DNA of 64,000 nucleotides from Pyropia yezoensis. Taxonomy: Eukaryota > Rhodophyta > Bangiophyceae > Bangiales > Bangiaceae. The DNA is taken from assembly GCA_009829735.1 (NCBI GenBank), contig CM020619.1, forward strand, positions 21,085,816 to 21,149,815. Reading direction: 5' to 3'. The position numbers and the translations under genes were made by a program. The number at the start of each line of letters is the position of its first letter. Positions within the stretch are counted from its first letter, which is position 1. Below the pieces are notes generated by a model that made no database searches, was not told where the DNA came from, and saw nothing but the letters and a program-made list of their open reading frames with translations. Below are positions 33,495-44,084 of this stretch, one piece after another.

Positions 33495-33962
33495 TGTGAC
33501 AGAACTGGCCCCACGCAGGGGGGCAGAGCGCGCCATACTGGGACGGGGGACAACTGGTCTGACCCGTTCCTCCCTTTGCATTTGATCCCGAATTTCCCTC
33601 AGTCAGAGATACTTCGCTTGATAGTAAATCCAACATGAATTTGAGGGTTTTCTGCATTTTATCGTCTTGAATTTTCGTGTGGCCCGGTGGGCAGGTGCTG
33701 GGGCGGGAGATTCTGCGTGGCGAGACTTTGAGGGACCCTGGGGGGATAAGGGGAGGGACAGCGGGGCTTGGCCCTGCTTCCCCGTCCCGACCAAGACACT
33801 GTTGGCCCACACACCATCTTCTTGTTTGTTAGTGGGGGGATTGCCCCACAACAGGGACAGCGTGTGTGCGACTTGCACTTCTTCCGGTTCCCCCGACACG
33901 GGAGGCAGCCCTTGTGCACCACCCCAACTTGGGTGCTGGGTGCGCGAGTGGTTCTTGCCACA
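33495..33962 (+). repeat. 3' LTR of element 2
   Basis: 468 bp, pair of 15198-15666, followed by GGTGC. Divergence from its partner is clearly larger than between the LTRs of element 3, in line with the nesting order. Confidence 0.93.
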
Positions 33963-34269
33963 GGTGCGCCAGCGTGCCGCCGCCAGCCCGCCGCCCCCGG
34001 CCGGCAGCCGTCCGCCGCCGTCACCGTGCGTTGCCGCCGTCTGCGGCAGTCGTGGGTGCCACCCAGGGTGTGAGAGCCACCAGCGGCCCCCCCCGTCACG
34101 TGCCACCCACAGGATGGCGGCCGCCACTTGGGGAATGAGGTGATGAAGAGTCGGGGGGGGGTGTTGCCTCAAGTAGGTGGCACCCCCCCCCCCCTGCATT
34201 CCTTATTCACAACACGGCGGCGGTGGTGGAGGTGGTGCTCGCCGTCGTGGCGGCGGCCGCACCGGCCAC

Positions 34270-35244
34270 TTACCCGCCCGCGGCGCCCGCGGCGCCGGCG
34301 GTGCCGACACGCATCGTGTGCACCCTCTTCTTCTGCTGTCCCCAGGTGCCCATCGAGCCGACACCGACACCCCCGCCAGTGGCCGCCGCCACCTCGTCGT
34401 CGTCGCCGTGTACAGCCCCGCCAGTGACGGCGTCGCCTTCTGCGGCGCACGCCGCGGCATCGCCGACGGCGGCGCCGGCGACCGCGTCGCCGACGGCGGC
34501 ACCGGAGACCGCGGCGCCCCCCGCCCCCATTGTCGTGGTGTGCCCGTGGATGCTCTTCAGCCCCTGCCCGACGCCCGTGCCAGCGCCCACGCCCGTGGCG
34601 TCATCGTCGCCGGCACCGTTGCCGGCGCCGTCGTCGGCGCTGTCGCCAGTGGCGACGCCCTCGTGCCGCTTCTTTTGGCTCTTTTGCTTTTGACCCCTCG
34701 CGGGCGGGCGCGTCGCGTCTGGAGAATGGGGACCGGTGGCGTGTCGTTTGGGGGAGGGCGGGGGATTCACCGTCGCTGTGCCCTCCCCTTGCCCCGCCCT
34801 CCCCGCCTCTTCCGGCCCTGCCGCTGCGGCAACCAAGGCCGGTGGGTAGACGAGAGGGCCAGGAAACAGGAGAAAAAAAAAAGAAGACGGGAGAAATGTT
34901 CCACCTGGGCTGCTGGTTGCTGCCTGTCCTCTTGCGCAGCACCGCTGCGAGTGCTGTGGAAGGGGGACATGGGGGGCAGCGTCATCGAGTGTGTACTTCG
35001 TGGTGGGCGTGGGCGTACGAGTGGGGCGGGGAAGCACGTGCTCGTTGTCCGCAGCCTCAAGGGGTGCCGCCATAGTCGTGGGAATCGGGCTAGGGACTGT
35101 CCACCGGGCGCCCCCCGCAGCAGGCGCCCCGGTGGCTCCTTCAAGGCCGAGATGGTGCGCGTGGGATGGGAGCCCACCGGGCTCGCGGGGGTGGCCGCTG
35201 GGGGTGGGGCAGCCTGGCTCCCGGGGAGTGGTGCCGGTGTTCAT
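34270..35244 (-). CDS. Possible alanine/glycine-rich protein, unrecognised
   Basis: Open frame of 324 codons. The second half (about residues 170-324) has Lys/Asp/Glu-containing, VGDAV-type alanine repeats similar in style to the alanine-rich genes at 35369-38242. The first half is Pro/Gly-rich and may be non-coding. The opposite strand also carries open Ala/Pro/Thr-rich frames, so strand choice rests only on composition. No domain, signal peptide or start context decides it. Confidence 0.3.
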   Translation of the reverse strand: MNTGTTPREPGCPTPSGHPREPGGLPSHAHHLGLEGATGAPAAGGARWTVPSPIPTTMAAPLEAADNEHVLPRPTRTPTPTTKYTLDDAAPHVPLPQHSQRCCARGQAATSSPGGTFLPSSFFFLLFPGPLVYPPALVAAAAGPEEAGRAGQGEGTATVNPPPSPKRHATGPHSPDATRPPARGQKQKSQKKRHEGVATGDSADDGAGNGAGDDDATGVGAGTGVGQGLKSIHGHTTTMGAGGAAVSGAAVGDAVAGAAVGDAAACAAEGDAVTGGAVHGDDDEVAAATGGGVGVGSMGTWGQQKKRVHTMRVGTAGAAGAAGG

Positions 35245-35368
35245 CTTGTTCAGCCCCCCGTCGCCCCCGAAAAAGCGGGACGCCAGCTGCCGCTAGCGTG
35301 GCGCAAGCCGTGGGTTCGTACCGACAACCCCCCCTCTTTCCGCAGCCGGTCCTCCCCACCACGTGTGC

Positions 35369-36644
35369 CTAGATGAGTGGGGGGTGCGCCGCCCCCCCCG
35401 CTGCACGGCTGCGGCCCGGCCGCTGCACGGAGAGCAGCACGGCCACAGCTGCTGCCGCGTCGCAACCGCTGTGGGCCGCCGTGAAGGTGCAGGCGGGGCA
35501 GGAGGGGAGGGAGTGCCCGTAGGCATCCCGGTCGTAGCAGCCACACGAGGCGCGGCCGCAAAAAGGGCATGCGTGCGTAGGGAGGGGGGGGGGGGGGGGG
35601 GGGGGGGGTTGCCGCGGTGGCCCCCGGCTGGCGGAGAGTCCCCGCACGGGCGCCACCACGGAAGGCGCCTGCAGGGGGGCCCCGACCTGGCTGCGACCTC
35701 GCCCCCCGCCCCCAGAGACCCCCCCCTCCACCGCGTCACGCGTAGACGGGAAAGCGGGCACGGAGCCAAGGGGCACACGCGTCCCGATCCCCACCCCCCC
35801 CGTTGCGACCGACCAGTCGGCCACCGCCACCTGCACGGCCGTGTCACCCGCTCGTCGCAGCGGCAGGGCGGCGTCGAGGCGGGAGCCCGCCAGCGTGGGC
35901 CGGTCTGCCCACGCGCCGGCCAGGCCGGCAGCGTCAATCTCGGCGGCCAGCCGCGCCGCCGCCGCCACCACCGCGGCCGTCGTCGTCGCCGCCGCCGCCG
36001 CCGCCGTCGCCGCGGCTCCACCACAGTCATCGACACTGAGATGTTTGGCAGAGGCGTCGTCCGCGCTCGCGTCGCTGGCGCGAGCAGGGGCGCACGCCTG
36101 GGCTGCAGGGGGCGGCGCGTGCCAGCGGCAGCCGCGCAGAGCGACGGTGACCAGGCCCAGCCGCGCGGTCAGCCCACCCCCGCGGACGAGGCGGCCGAGT
36201 ACCACCCGCCGCCGCGCGGTGGCCGACGTGCCCGCCGTCAGCTGCGGGCCGTCAGCGCGCCCAGCGGGCAGGGGGGGAGCGGGGGGCGGTTGGGCCTCCG
36301 CAGCCCCGCCGACGCCACCGCCGCCGCCGCCGCTGCCGCCGACGCCACCGCCGAAGCCCCTGCCAGGGCCCCACCGGCGGGGCCGCCAACGTACCGTTGC
36401 ACGGGGGTGGCCTCCGCCCCACCCCCCCCCGCGCCCGCCGCCGTCGCGTCTGGCGCGGCCGTCGACGCCGCGGATGCCGCCGCAGCGGCTGCTACCACCT
36501 CTGCGGCCGCTCCGTGGGCGGCCGCCACCGCCGCCGCGTGGTGGGCCGACACGCCCAGGCGGTCGCGGAGGAAGGACACCACCGCCAGGCTCGAAAGCAG
36601 TCGCAGCGCAGGGCGAAGACGCAAGGCCACGAAGGGCCCCTCAT
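35369..36644 (-). CDS. Alanine-rich protein A with C-terminal cysteine cluster (frame interrupted)
   Basis: Two minus-strand frames (36630-36238 and 36205-35369) that differ by one frame. In the second palindrome arm (63461-63958 plus strand) a different indel pattern makes the two halves continuous across this junction, so one protein of roughly 420 residues is likely. It begins with a hydrophobic Leu-rich stretch after the motif NHEGPFV, continues as long Ala-rich segments, then a proline run, and ends with a Cys/His cluster (CPFC, C-x-C, H, CPAC) that could bind zinc. It is divergent to gene B across 36645-37060. Function unknown; frameshifts may be homopolymer errors. Confidence 0.45.
35584..35608. 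repeat. G25 homopolymer
   Basis: Uninterrupted run of 25 G. On the minus strand it encodes a proline run inside the alanine-rich frame 35369-36205, just before its cysteine cluster. Runs of this length are also a common source of assembly error. Confidence 0.9.
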
Positions 36645-37060
36645 GATTCTACGATGTGGTCCCGGCACACGGGGTGATATGACAGTGACCCGTCACATGG
36701 CGCGTCACGTCAGCAACGTGATGACCGGCCTTGTATTTGGAAAAAGAGGTCCCACATCGGTTCTGTAAGGAAATCGATGTGTGGAGGGGTGGGGGGAGAT
36801 GCGGGGGGGGGGATGGGCGGGCTGCCTGGGGGTCCCTGGGGGGGGGGGGCGGCCCGGGCTTGCCGTTTGGGCTTTAGATAAGTACAGCATTTTTTTCTCT
36901 TATCTGGCAGGGAGCGTGTTAGGATACCTCATTAGGGCCGATTAGGCTGAGGACTCTGGCACATCTCGGTCGTGGTGTGACGTGCTATGCGACGGGTCGT
37001 TTTCCCGTCACTCGATGTGTGAGGGATGCGTCTGAGAATCATGAGGGGCCCTTTGTGACG
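36645..37060. promoter_or_regulatory. Shared intergenic region of divergent alanine-rich genes A and B
   Basis: Flanked by inverted copies of AGGGGCCC next to ATCATG (36633-36648 and 37032-37052) that encode NHEGPFV at the start of both neighbouring frames. Contains G-rich runs (36785-36855) and an AT-richer block with CATTTTTTTCTCTTATC (36889-36905). A likely bidirectional 5' region, but no specific promoter motif was proven. Confidence 0.4.
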
Positions 37061-37128
37061 AAGCGTCGTGGCCCGCCGCGCTTCTACGGTTTGCTCCCGC
37101 GGTCCCTGGTTGATGTCCATATCTGCAC

Positions 37129-38242
37129 ATGGTAGGCGCGTCCCCCCCTCCCTCGAGCTACTGCCGCGCCCACCAGCGACCACGGCCCTCCGCCGGGTAT
37201 GTCGTGGACGCGCTGGAGCGTTACGCAGCGGACGCGGCGGCGGTGGCGTCGGCGGCGGCTCTCGACGCGACCACCGCGGCGGCGTCCTGCGGAGGGGGCG
37301 CTGCAGAGGATGCCGTGGCGGTGGCCGCCACCGCCGGAGTGGCCGACGCGGCGACGGCGGCGGCGGCCTACCTGGCTGCTGTCGCCCCCGTGGGCACGCC
37401 CGACGTGCGCGCCGCCCTGTCCGACATTGTAAAAGCGGTGACGGCGTACGCCGCTGCAACGGGGGCGTCGGCCGCCGCGGCGGCCGACGGCGTTGCCGCC
37501 ACCGTCGTCACCGTGCACGGCCCTACCGACGGCGCCGCCGCGGCGGTCGCCGCCGACTGCGTGGCACGCGGCGCCGCGGCGGCGGCCGCCGCGACCGAGG
37601 CGGCGGTGTCGCCGCGCTGCGCCCGGCTGTGGGTGAGGCGGTGTTGACGCTGAGGGCGGCGGTGGGCGACGCAGCGGTTGCGGTCGAGACGGGGACCGCG
37701 GGCGTAGCGGGCGTGTCGACCGCGTCGGCGGCGGAGATCGCGGCGGCGTTGCGTGATGTGGCCGCCGTGGAGTCGCGGGAGGTCTTGGCGCCGCCGTTTT
37801 AGCGGCAGAAGCCGATGCGGCCGTCGCCACCAGTAGATGGGTCGACCTGCGCGAGGGGGTTGGGGCCATTGGTGCCGATGCGGCGACCGCTGTCGCCCAC
37901 GCGGCCGCGCGATCGACGGCGGATGGGAAGGTTGCGGCGGCGGCGGCGGCGGCAGCGGCGGCGACGACGGCGGCGAAGGTGGCGGGGGGCACTGCTGCCC
38001 GCGGCTACGGCCGCACGGCGCTCGCTGAGCGCCTCTCTTCCGCGGCGCAATCGTCGGCCGCGCCTCGTGGGGAAGAGAGCGCGTCTGCGAGCGACGGCGG
38101 GGGGGGGGAGTGTACGCCCACACATCTCCCCGCTCTTTGCGCCACCTGTGGCGTCGGTGGCAGTGGGCGGGCCAGCGGGGGGGGTGGTGGGGGGACTGAA
38201 GTGCGGCCGCGGCTGGCGCCTCTACGGCGGGCGGCGACTTAG
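37129..38242 (+). CDS. Alanine-rich protein B (frame interrupted)
   Basis: Three plus-strand frames in succession: 37129 to about 37610, then to about 37790, then to the stop at 38240-38242. Each change is a -1 shift, so two single-base deletions or sequence errors are likely. The product is a long alanine-rich, probably helical protein (VVDALERYAADAAAVAS near the start; LRDVAAVESREVL; WVDLREGVGAIGADAA) with a short cysteine motif (C-x8-C-x2-C) near the end. It shares the NHEGPFV leader and an Ala/GGGGAE segment with protein A, suggesting an inverted duplication. An inverted copy lies at 61893-63006. Function unknown. Confidence 0.45.
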
Positions 38243-38520
38243 CCGAACGCGCGAGCGGGGGCGTTTGGGGGGGGGTGGGGGGCGGCCGACACGCGCCGGC
38301 GCGGCTGCCGCCGCTGCCGCGGCATGAACGTGACGGTTATGGTGGCGAGAGGTGGAAGGAAGGGGGTGGAAGGCGGCGAGTCAACGGTGGCTGCTGTGGG
38401 CAGTTGGGGACGGCCATCGCTAGCGCGGGGAAAGTAGTCATCCATGATGCCGGCGGTGAGCTCTTAGAGCGATTGGCGCTAGTAGGGGCGGCCGCCATCG
38501 CGAGGGCGGCTGCCAACTGG
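38239..38520 (-). CDS. Small unrecognised reading frame, arm 1 copy
   Basis: In arm 2 (61618-61896, plus) a 92-codon frame reads MAAAPTSANRSKELT near the start, then IMDDYFPRASDG and a basic/Pro-rich tail, with ordinary composition. In arm 1 one A is missing in CTCTAAAGAGCTC, so the frame is broken. It ends back-to-back with gene B. It may be an exon downstream of the splice-like AG in the foldback arm. Low support. Confidence 0.25.
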
Positions 38521-38630
38521 GATCGAAGCAGCTGGCGTGGAATTGTGCTGTTGTCTGGGTGGAGGAGCGCTCTTCGGCGCCGGATACTGTCACAGCGGGG
38601 TCGCTGCGGTCGTGCACAGCGGCCCTGCAG

Positions 38631-39074
38631 CGCCCTTCCGCGGAGGAGCATCTGTAGGGTAACAAGAGACAGAGGAGTCATCGGCGAGCTTAGCGACTAC
38701 CACCACTGTTCTCAGGACACAACATAGGTCCGAAACAGCTCTTTTATTTTTTCTTGTTTGTTCTCGTCGTTTTGGGGTGTGCATGCCTTCCAACCACCTG
38801 GACTAGCAGACTCCTTCACGGGGTCAGAACGTGCACACGGCGGTTGCTGGTGGTATGCTTCAGGTCGTGCGCCACTTGCCTACAAAGGTCACAAGAACAA
38901 ACAGAACGTATTATGACCCCAGATGGACTATCTATGCACGGAGAGCAGGTGCGCCGAGGGCGTGAAGCGCACCTCGCGAGCTATAGCATGGTGAGATACC
39001 GGGAGATACAAGCAGCGAGTGGTCAGATTCACAGGAATATCGTGATTTCCATTCGCGGATCTATTGTTCACGAA
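38631..39074 (+). repeat. FB-B left inverted arm
   Basis: Reverse complement of 39489-39931, nearly exact from 38789 to 39074 and weaker outward through the pyrimidine-rich splice-like segment at 38650-38670. Confidence 0.82.
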
Positions 39075-39488
39075 AAGCGACGTACATATTAAAACACAAC
39101 CGCTATTCCCGTGCTATAGCAAAATAACGTAGATCAATCACTTGCTTATAACGTTACAACCTCTGTCTGCCCGGCTGAGCCATGACACGATCCGCACTGT
39201 TCGGGCCAGGCGCACAGCAAGAGCCGTGGCAACGTAGCCCTACCCGGCCCCGCTCTACAGCCCCACACAGCCGAGGACATGTTTGATTCGTAACAAGCGA
39301 CAACCCGGTTAAGTTGGACAGAGGGATTTCTTCAGACGGCCGAAGCTCAAGCCGTCTTCGTCCCCGCTGTCACTCGCGACGACACAGCGACGGCGTCTAC
39401 GTGAGAGCCGCAATGCTGGTCGCTCCGAATAACTGCCAAGGGGGCGCAGAGCACAGGATTCTCAGTAACGTGCTTCGATTCATCATTC

Positions 39489-39931
39489 TTCGTGAACAAC
39501 AGATCCGCGAATGGAAATCACGATATTCCTGTGAATCTGACCACTCGCTGCTTGTATCTCCCGGTATCTCACCATGCTATAGCTCGCGAGGTGCGCTTCA
39601 CGCCCTCGGCGCACCTGCTCTCCGTGCATAGATAGTCCATCTGGGGTCATAATACGTTCTGTTTGTTCTTGTGACCTTCGTAGGCAAGTGGCGCACGACC
39701 TGAAGCATACCACCAGCAACCGCCGTGCGCACGTTCTGACCCCGTGAAGGAGTCTGCTAGTCCAGGTGGTTGGAAGGCATGCACACCCCAAAACGACGAG
39801 AACAAACAAGAAAAAATAAAAGAGCTGTTTCGGACCTATGTCGTGTCCTGAGAACAGTGGTGGTGGTCGCTAAGCTAGCTGATGACGTCCTCATTTCTTT
39901 TCCCCCTGCAGACAACCCGCACAGGAAGGCG
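39489..39931 (-). repeat. FB-B right inverted arm
   Basis: Partner of 38631-39074. Ends outward with a C/T-rich run and CTGCAG, next to AGGAAGGCG, which is also present in FB-A at 3520-3530. Confidence 0.82.
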
Positions 39932-40029
39932 GCCCAGGATCGCTGAGCACGGCAGCAGCGACCGGTGGCACAGCATCCGCCGGAGAAAAGCGATATCTTC
40001 CCCGCAAGCATCCAAACCCCGCGCCAGCG

Positions 40030-43000
40030 GTTCCCCGCCAACCTGTCCGCCAGAGGCCGCACCCACCCGCTAGCAAATGTGCTGGCCAGCAAGCAGCCGC
40101 CCGAGCTTACTAGCCTCCAGCCCTTAGCGCAAGCAACCGCACCTACTCGCCAATGGACACTGTCACCTGCCAGTAGGCGCTCCCGCCTATTCGCCACCAC
40201 CCCCGCCCGCCAGCCGCTGCCGCCACTCACCAGAAGTCGCGCCCGCCCACGCGTACAACCGGTGCCCCCACGCGACACCGGGTGCCCCCTCCCGACAGCG
40301 GCCACCTGCACCAGCCAGCAATCACTCCCACCCACCAGCGGACATTCCCGCCAAGCAGCGGCCAAGCTGGAAATCCAGCCGGCCCCCGCCAGCGAGCAGA
40401 CGCCCCAGAGAGCCAGCTGTCGCTTCGGGCCGCCAGCGGGCGCCCCCGTACGCTAGCAGCCGCAACCGAACACCAGCAGCGGCCCCAGCACGCCTACAGC
40501 CGCCGATACAGGCTAAACGGGGCTCCCATCGGCCAGAGGCCGCCCCTAGCCGCCAGCGGACGCGCCCAGCCCCCAGCGGGCGCAGCGGCGAGCCATAAAC
40601 CGCCGCCGCGCGCTAGCGGGGGGTCCTGGCCGCCAGCAGCCGCGCCCGGCCACGGCCCACCGGGCCGCCAGTGGGCACAGCGGCTGGTCTGCTGCCGCAC
40701 CTTGCCGCCGATGGGCGCCACCGGCCGCTATCGGGCGTGGCGGCCAGGCAGCAGCCGAACCAAGTCGCCTGGACCCGCGCCTGGCCGCCAGCGGGCCCGA
40801 CCGCCAGCGGGCGCCCCCGGCCGCCAGCAGCCGCGGCGGCTAACCAGAAGCCTAAGCCGGTCGCCAAATGCCGCGCCCGGCCGCTTGCGGGCGCCCCCGG
40901 CTGCCAGGGGACTAGGCGGCGAGCCAGAGGCCGCCGCCGCGCGCCAATGGGGGCATCTGGCCGCCAGCAGCTGCGCCTGGCCGCCTGCGGGCGCCACTGT
41001 CGGCCATCGGTGGCTCCGGCCAGCCTGCAGCCGCCCGCGCGGGGCGGCGGGAGCCTGAGCCAGCCAGCGTCCGCGTCGGCCCGCCAGCGGCCCCTCCAGC
41101 GCGCCAGCATCCGCCCCCACCCGTCAGAAGCCCCTCCTCCCCATCAGCAGCCGCCGCTGCACGCCAGCAGAGGCCCCCACCGGCCAGCAGCCAAACCATG
41201 TCGGCAGCGGACGCCCCCGGCCGCGAGCGCCGCCGGCTGCTGGCCAGTGGCCGCACCAGGCCGTCAGCACCCACGCCCGGCAGCCATCACCCGTGCTCGA
41301 ATACCAGCAGCCACTCCCACCTATCAGCAGCCGCCGGCGACAGCCAGCAGGGACCCCCGGCGGTCAGCAGCGGCGCCCGGCCTTCAGCGGGCGCACCTAC
41401 CCATCGACGGGCGCCCCCACCGGGTACCAGCCGCGCGCGGCCGCCAGGAAGCGCACCAGCCCGCCAGAAGCCACCCCGCCCTACAAGCAGCCGCCGCTGC
41501 ACGGCAGCGAAGGAGGTTTCCAGCCAGTAGTCGCGAACGGCCGCCGGTGGGGGCCCCAGGCCGCCAGCAGGCGCGCCCTGCCGGCAGGGTGCACCCTCAG
41601 CTGCCAGCGCTGGCGGCCACCAGCCAGCGGCCGCGCCAGGCCGCCAGTAAACGCGCCCGGCCGCCAGCAGCCGCGTGCGTCGACCAGCAACCACTCCAGC
41701 CAACCAGCAGCCGCCCCAGCCCGCCAGCAGCCGCCCCCGCCCAGCAGCAGCCGCGGCGGCGCGGCAGCGGGGGCCCGCTGCGGCCAGCAGCTGCGGGTGG
41801 CCACCAGCGGGGTCCCCTCCATGCCAGCAGCTGAGCCCGGCCGCCAGCAGCCGCGTGCGTCGACCAGCAGCCACATCATCCAACCAGCAGCAGCCGCAGC
41901 CCGCCAGCGGCCGCCCCCACCCAGCAGCAGCCGCAGCGGCGCGGCAGCGAGGGCCCCGTGCGGCCAGCAGCTGCAGGCGGTCACCAGCGGTGTCCCCTGC
42001 ATGCCAGCAGCCGCGCATGGCGGCTAGCAGGTGCCCACGCCGACCAGCAGCCGCGCGCGGCCCACAGAAGGCGCCCCGGCCCGGCAGCACCCGCAAGGCG
42101 CTGCCCACTGGCGCCCCCGCCGGCCAGCTTCCGCATGCGGCCGCCAGCGGGCGCTCCGGCCGACCATCAGGAGCGCCGGGCCGCCAGCGGGCGCCACCAG
42201 TCGTCAGCGCTCTCGCCCGGCAGCCAGCGCCCGCGCTCGCCTGGCGACACATGCCCACGCCTGCAAGCAGCCACCCGCGCCCACCAGAAGCCGCTGCCGC
42301 GCGGCAGCGAAGGCCCACGCAGCTGAGCAGCCGCGCGCGGCCACCAGCGGGAGCCCCCGCCGGCGGCAGCCGCGCCGGGCCGCCTGCGGGCCCCCCAGCC
42401 CGCACGCGAGGGCCCCCACCAAGAAGCAGCCGCCGCTGAGCGACAGCGGGACCCCCGCCGTCCAGCAGCCAGCAGTGACGGCCATCGGGAGCCCCCGCCG
42501 GCCAGCAGCGGGGGGCGGCCGCCAGCGGGGGCCCCCGCCGGCCAGCAACGGCGCCCGCCGGCCAGCAGCGGCGCCCCAGCCCGCCAGCGGCAGCCCCCGT
42601 ACAGCAGCAGCCGGAGCTGCGCAACAGCAGCGGTCCTCGCCGGCCAGCAGCCGCGCGCGGCTGCCAGCAGGAGCCTCCGCCCGCCAGCAGCCGCGCCCGG
42701 CGGCCAGGAGGCGCACCAGCTGCCCAGAAGCCGCGCCCGGCCGCACGCGCGCGTCGCTGGTTGCGAGTGCCCGCGGCGGCGAGCCAGCGGGCGGGCACGC
42801 CCGCCAGCAGTCGCATCCGCACGCCAGCAGCCACTCCCGCCCACCAGCAGCTGCGGCCGCGAGCTAGCGGGTGCGCCAGCCGGCCAGGAGCCGCACCCGC
42901 AGCGGCGCCACCCTGGCGGCAGCCGCATCTGCCCCTCTGTATCAGCCGTGCCCGTCCCCCGTCAGCAACATCCCCTGCCCGCCGGCGACTGCCTTCGTCG

Positions 43001-43165
43001 GCCGGGAGCTGCCGGCCCCCCTGCAGCAGCCGCCGTCCCCCCGCAGCGATGCCGGGGCAGGCAGCGGTAACGGCTGCAGGCGGCCGCGCGGACGCTAAAA
43101 CAGCGGCGGGGGGGTGCCGCAGCGGCGGGGGACCTGGAGCGTTGCACCACCTCGTCACCACATGT
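40030..43165. repeat. Type A minisatellite, arm 1
   Basis: About 3.1 kb of GCCAGCAGCCGCGCCCGG-like degenerate units, period near 30 bases, the reverse complement in style of 1-2210. It keeps frames open on both strands for up to 624 codons (minus 41287-43161) with periodic CWRPGAAAGG-type translation. I interpret these as repeat by-products. A higher-order repeat is visible around 41690-42010, where a block of about 180 bp is nearly duplicated. Confidence 0.85.
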
Positions 43166-43600
43166 GATGCAGGCTGAGCGTGTCACAAGGCGCACAGCGG
43201 TCGTCAGCGCAAGTGACATAAGCTAGCTAGCTGTCAGTAGTAGTAGCTCGTCCAAGCTAACGAATAGAGTTGCCTCGGGTACTCGTACTCTGCCGAAGCG
43301 CATTAATCACGGAGTGGAGCGCGTTTCATTCCGAGCGTCCGGGATCCCCATTCAATGCCATGCAGGTGGGGAGTTGTTTGCTCATTCGATTTCAACTATA
43401 TGGCCCTGATGGGGTGCTGGGGACCCCACACAAATGATTGAAACGTTCCTGAATTTACAGAAGACATGTGGGCCCCCTTCTCACGGATACTACACGTGAT
43501 GACACCAGAGAGGGGCCGAGCCTAATCAGCCCTAGGAAAGATAATACGTGCTTTGATGGCAAGACAAATAGATGTATTTGATACAAGCCCGCACAGCCAA
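43166..43600. other. Intergenic, AT-richer segment
   Basis: No gene seen. Contains a GCTAGCTAGCTG run and, at 43520-43590, CCTAATCAGCCCTA followed by an AT-rich tail. This resembles, inverted, the block at 36863-36965, so it is another dispersed repeat copy. Confidence 0.45.
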
Positions 43601-43812
43601 CCCCGGACCCCCACCCCCCCCCCCCCAGTGGCCCCCCAGGCCGCCCCCCCCCGCGGGCCCCCCCGCGCCCCCAAAAGCCCCCCCGCGCCCCAGATGGCCC
43701 CCCCCGCCCTCCCTCGAGTCCCGGTAATGGCAGGGTCGCATCCGTACTAAGGGGGTCGCATCCGTACTAAGGGGTCGCATCCGTACTAAGGGGGTCGCAT
43801 CCGTACTAGGGG
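43601..43812. repeat. C-rich tract and GCATCCGTACTAAGGGGGTC tandem repeat, arm 1
   Basis: C-run segment 43605-43710 followed by four copies of an 18-20 base unit GTCGCATCCGTACTAAGGGG (43735-43810). Mirror copy at 56320-56540. Confidence 0.85.
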
Positions 43813-44084
43813 CGTTAGGAAGGGTATTAGGGGGTACATTAGCGGCTCGGGGACGTGGCACCAGCATGACAGTAGGGAGATGACACGTAGTGGGGTTGCT
43901 CCCGTCTGCCCCGTGTCGGCGGCACTTGGGCGCTCCTGCGGCACTTGGGCGCTCCCCCCTCACCTTGCCTCTTTCCCAACCGATCTGTCTGACCATTGCC
44001 TTCGGAGTCTGCTTGCCTGCCGGTGAGCAACCGGTGGATGCGTAGCGGTTTGGCGCCGGCAGGACGAATGGCAGAGTGTCGGTA

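Larger units (their letters stand above)
15198..33962 (+). mobile_element. Ty3/gypsy chromovirus element 2, interrupted by nested insertions
   Basis: LTRs at 15198-15666 and 33495-33962 start TGTGGC/TGTGAC and end GCCACA. The flanking 5-mer GGTGC occurs at 15193-15197 and 33963-33967, proving that these two distant LTRs belong to one insertion. The internal region is split by a solo LTR in gag and by the whole of element 3 in pol. Without those, element 2 is about 8.8 kb. It is the most mutated of the three elements with both LTRs present: it has several stops, frameshifts, a protease active-site change and a deletion in the antisense frame. Element 3 is a close relative (same PBS and PPT, alignable gag and pol). 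Confidence 0.93.
38560..40000. mobile_element. Foldback-type element FB-B, arm 1
   Basis: Inverted arms 38560-39074 and 39489-40000 around a 414-bp unique core. The inner 290 bp of the arms are almost identical, and the outer parts are more diverged. Landmarks are GACCCCAGATGGACTATCT, GGGGTGTGCATGCC and AACAGCTCTTTTATTTTTTC. Same family as FB-A. No transposase seen, and the core 39075-39488 holds no convincing gene. Confidence 0.78.

Noticed and set aside
35296-35345. tRNA-like GGGTTCGTACC motif
   Set aside because: No acceptor, D-arm or anticodon arm can be folded around it.
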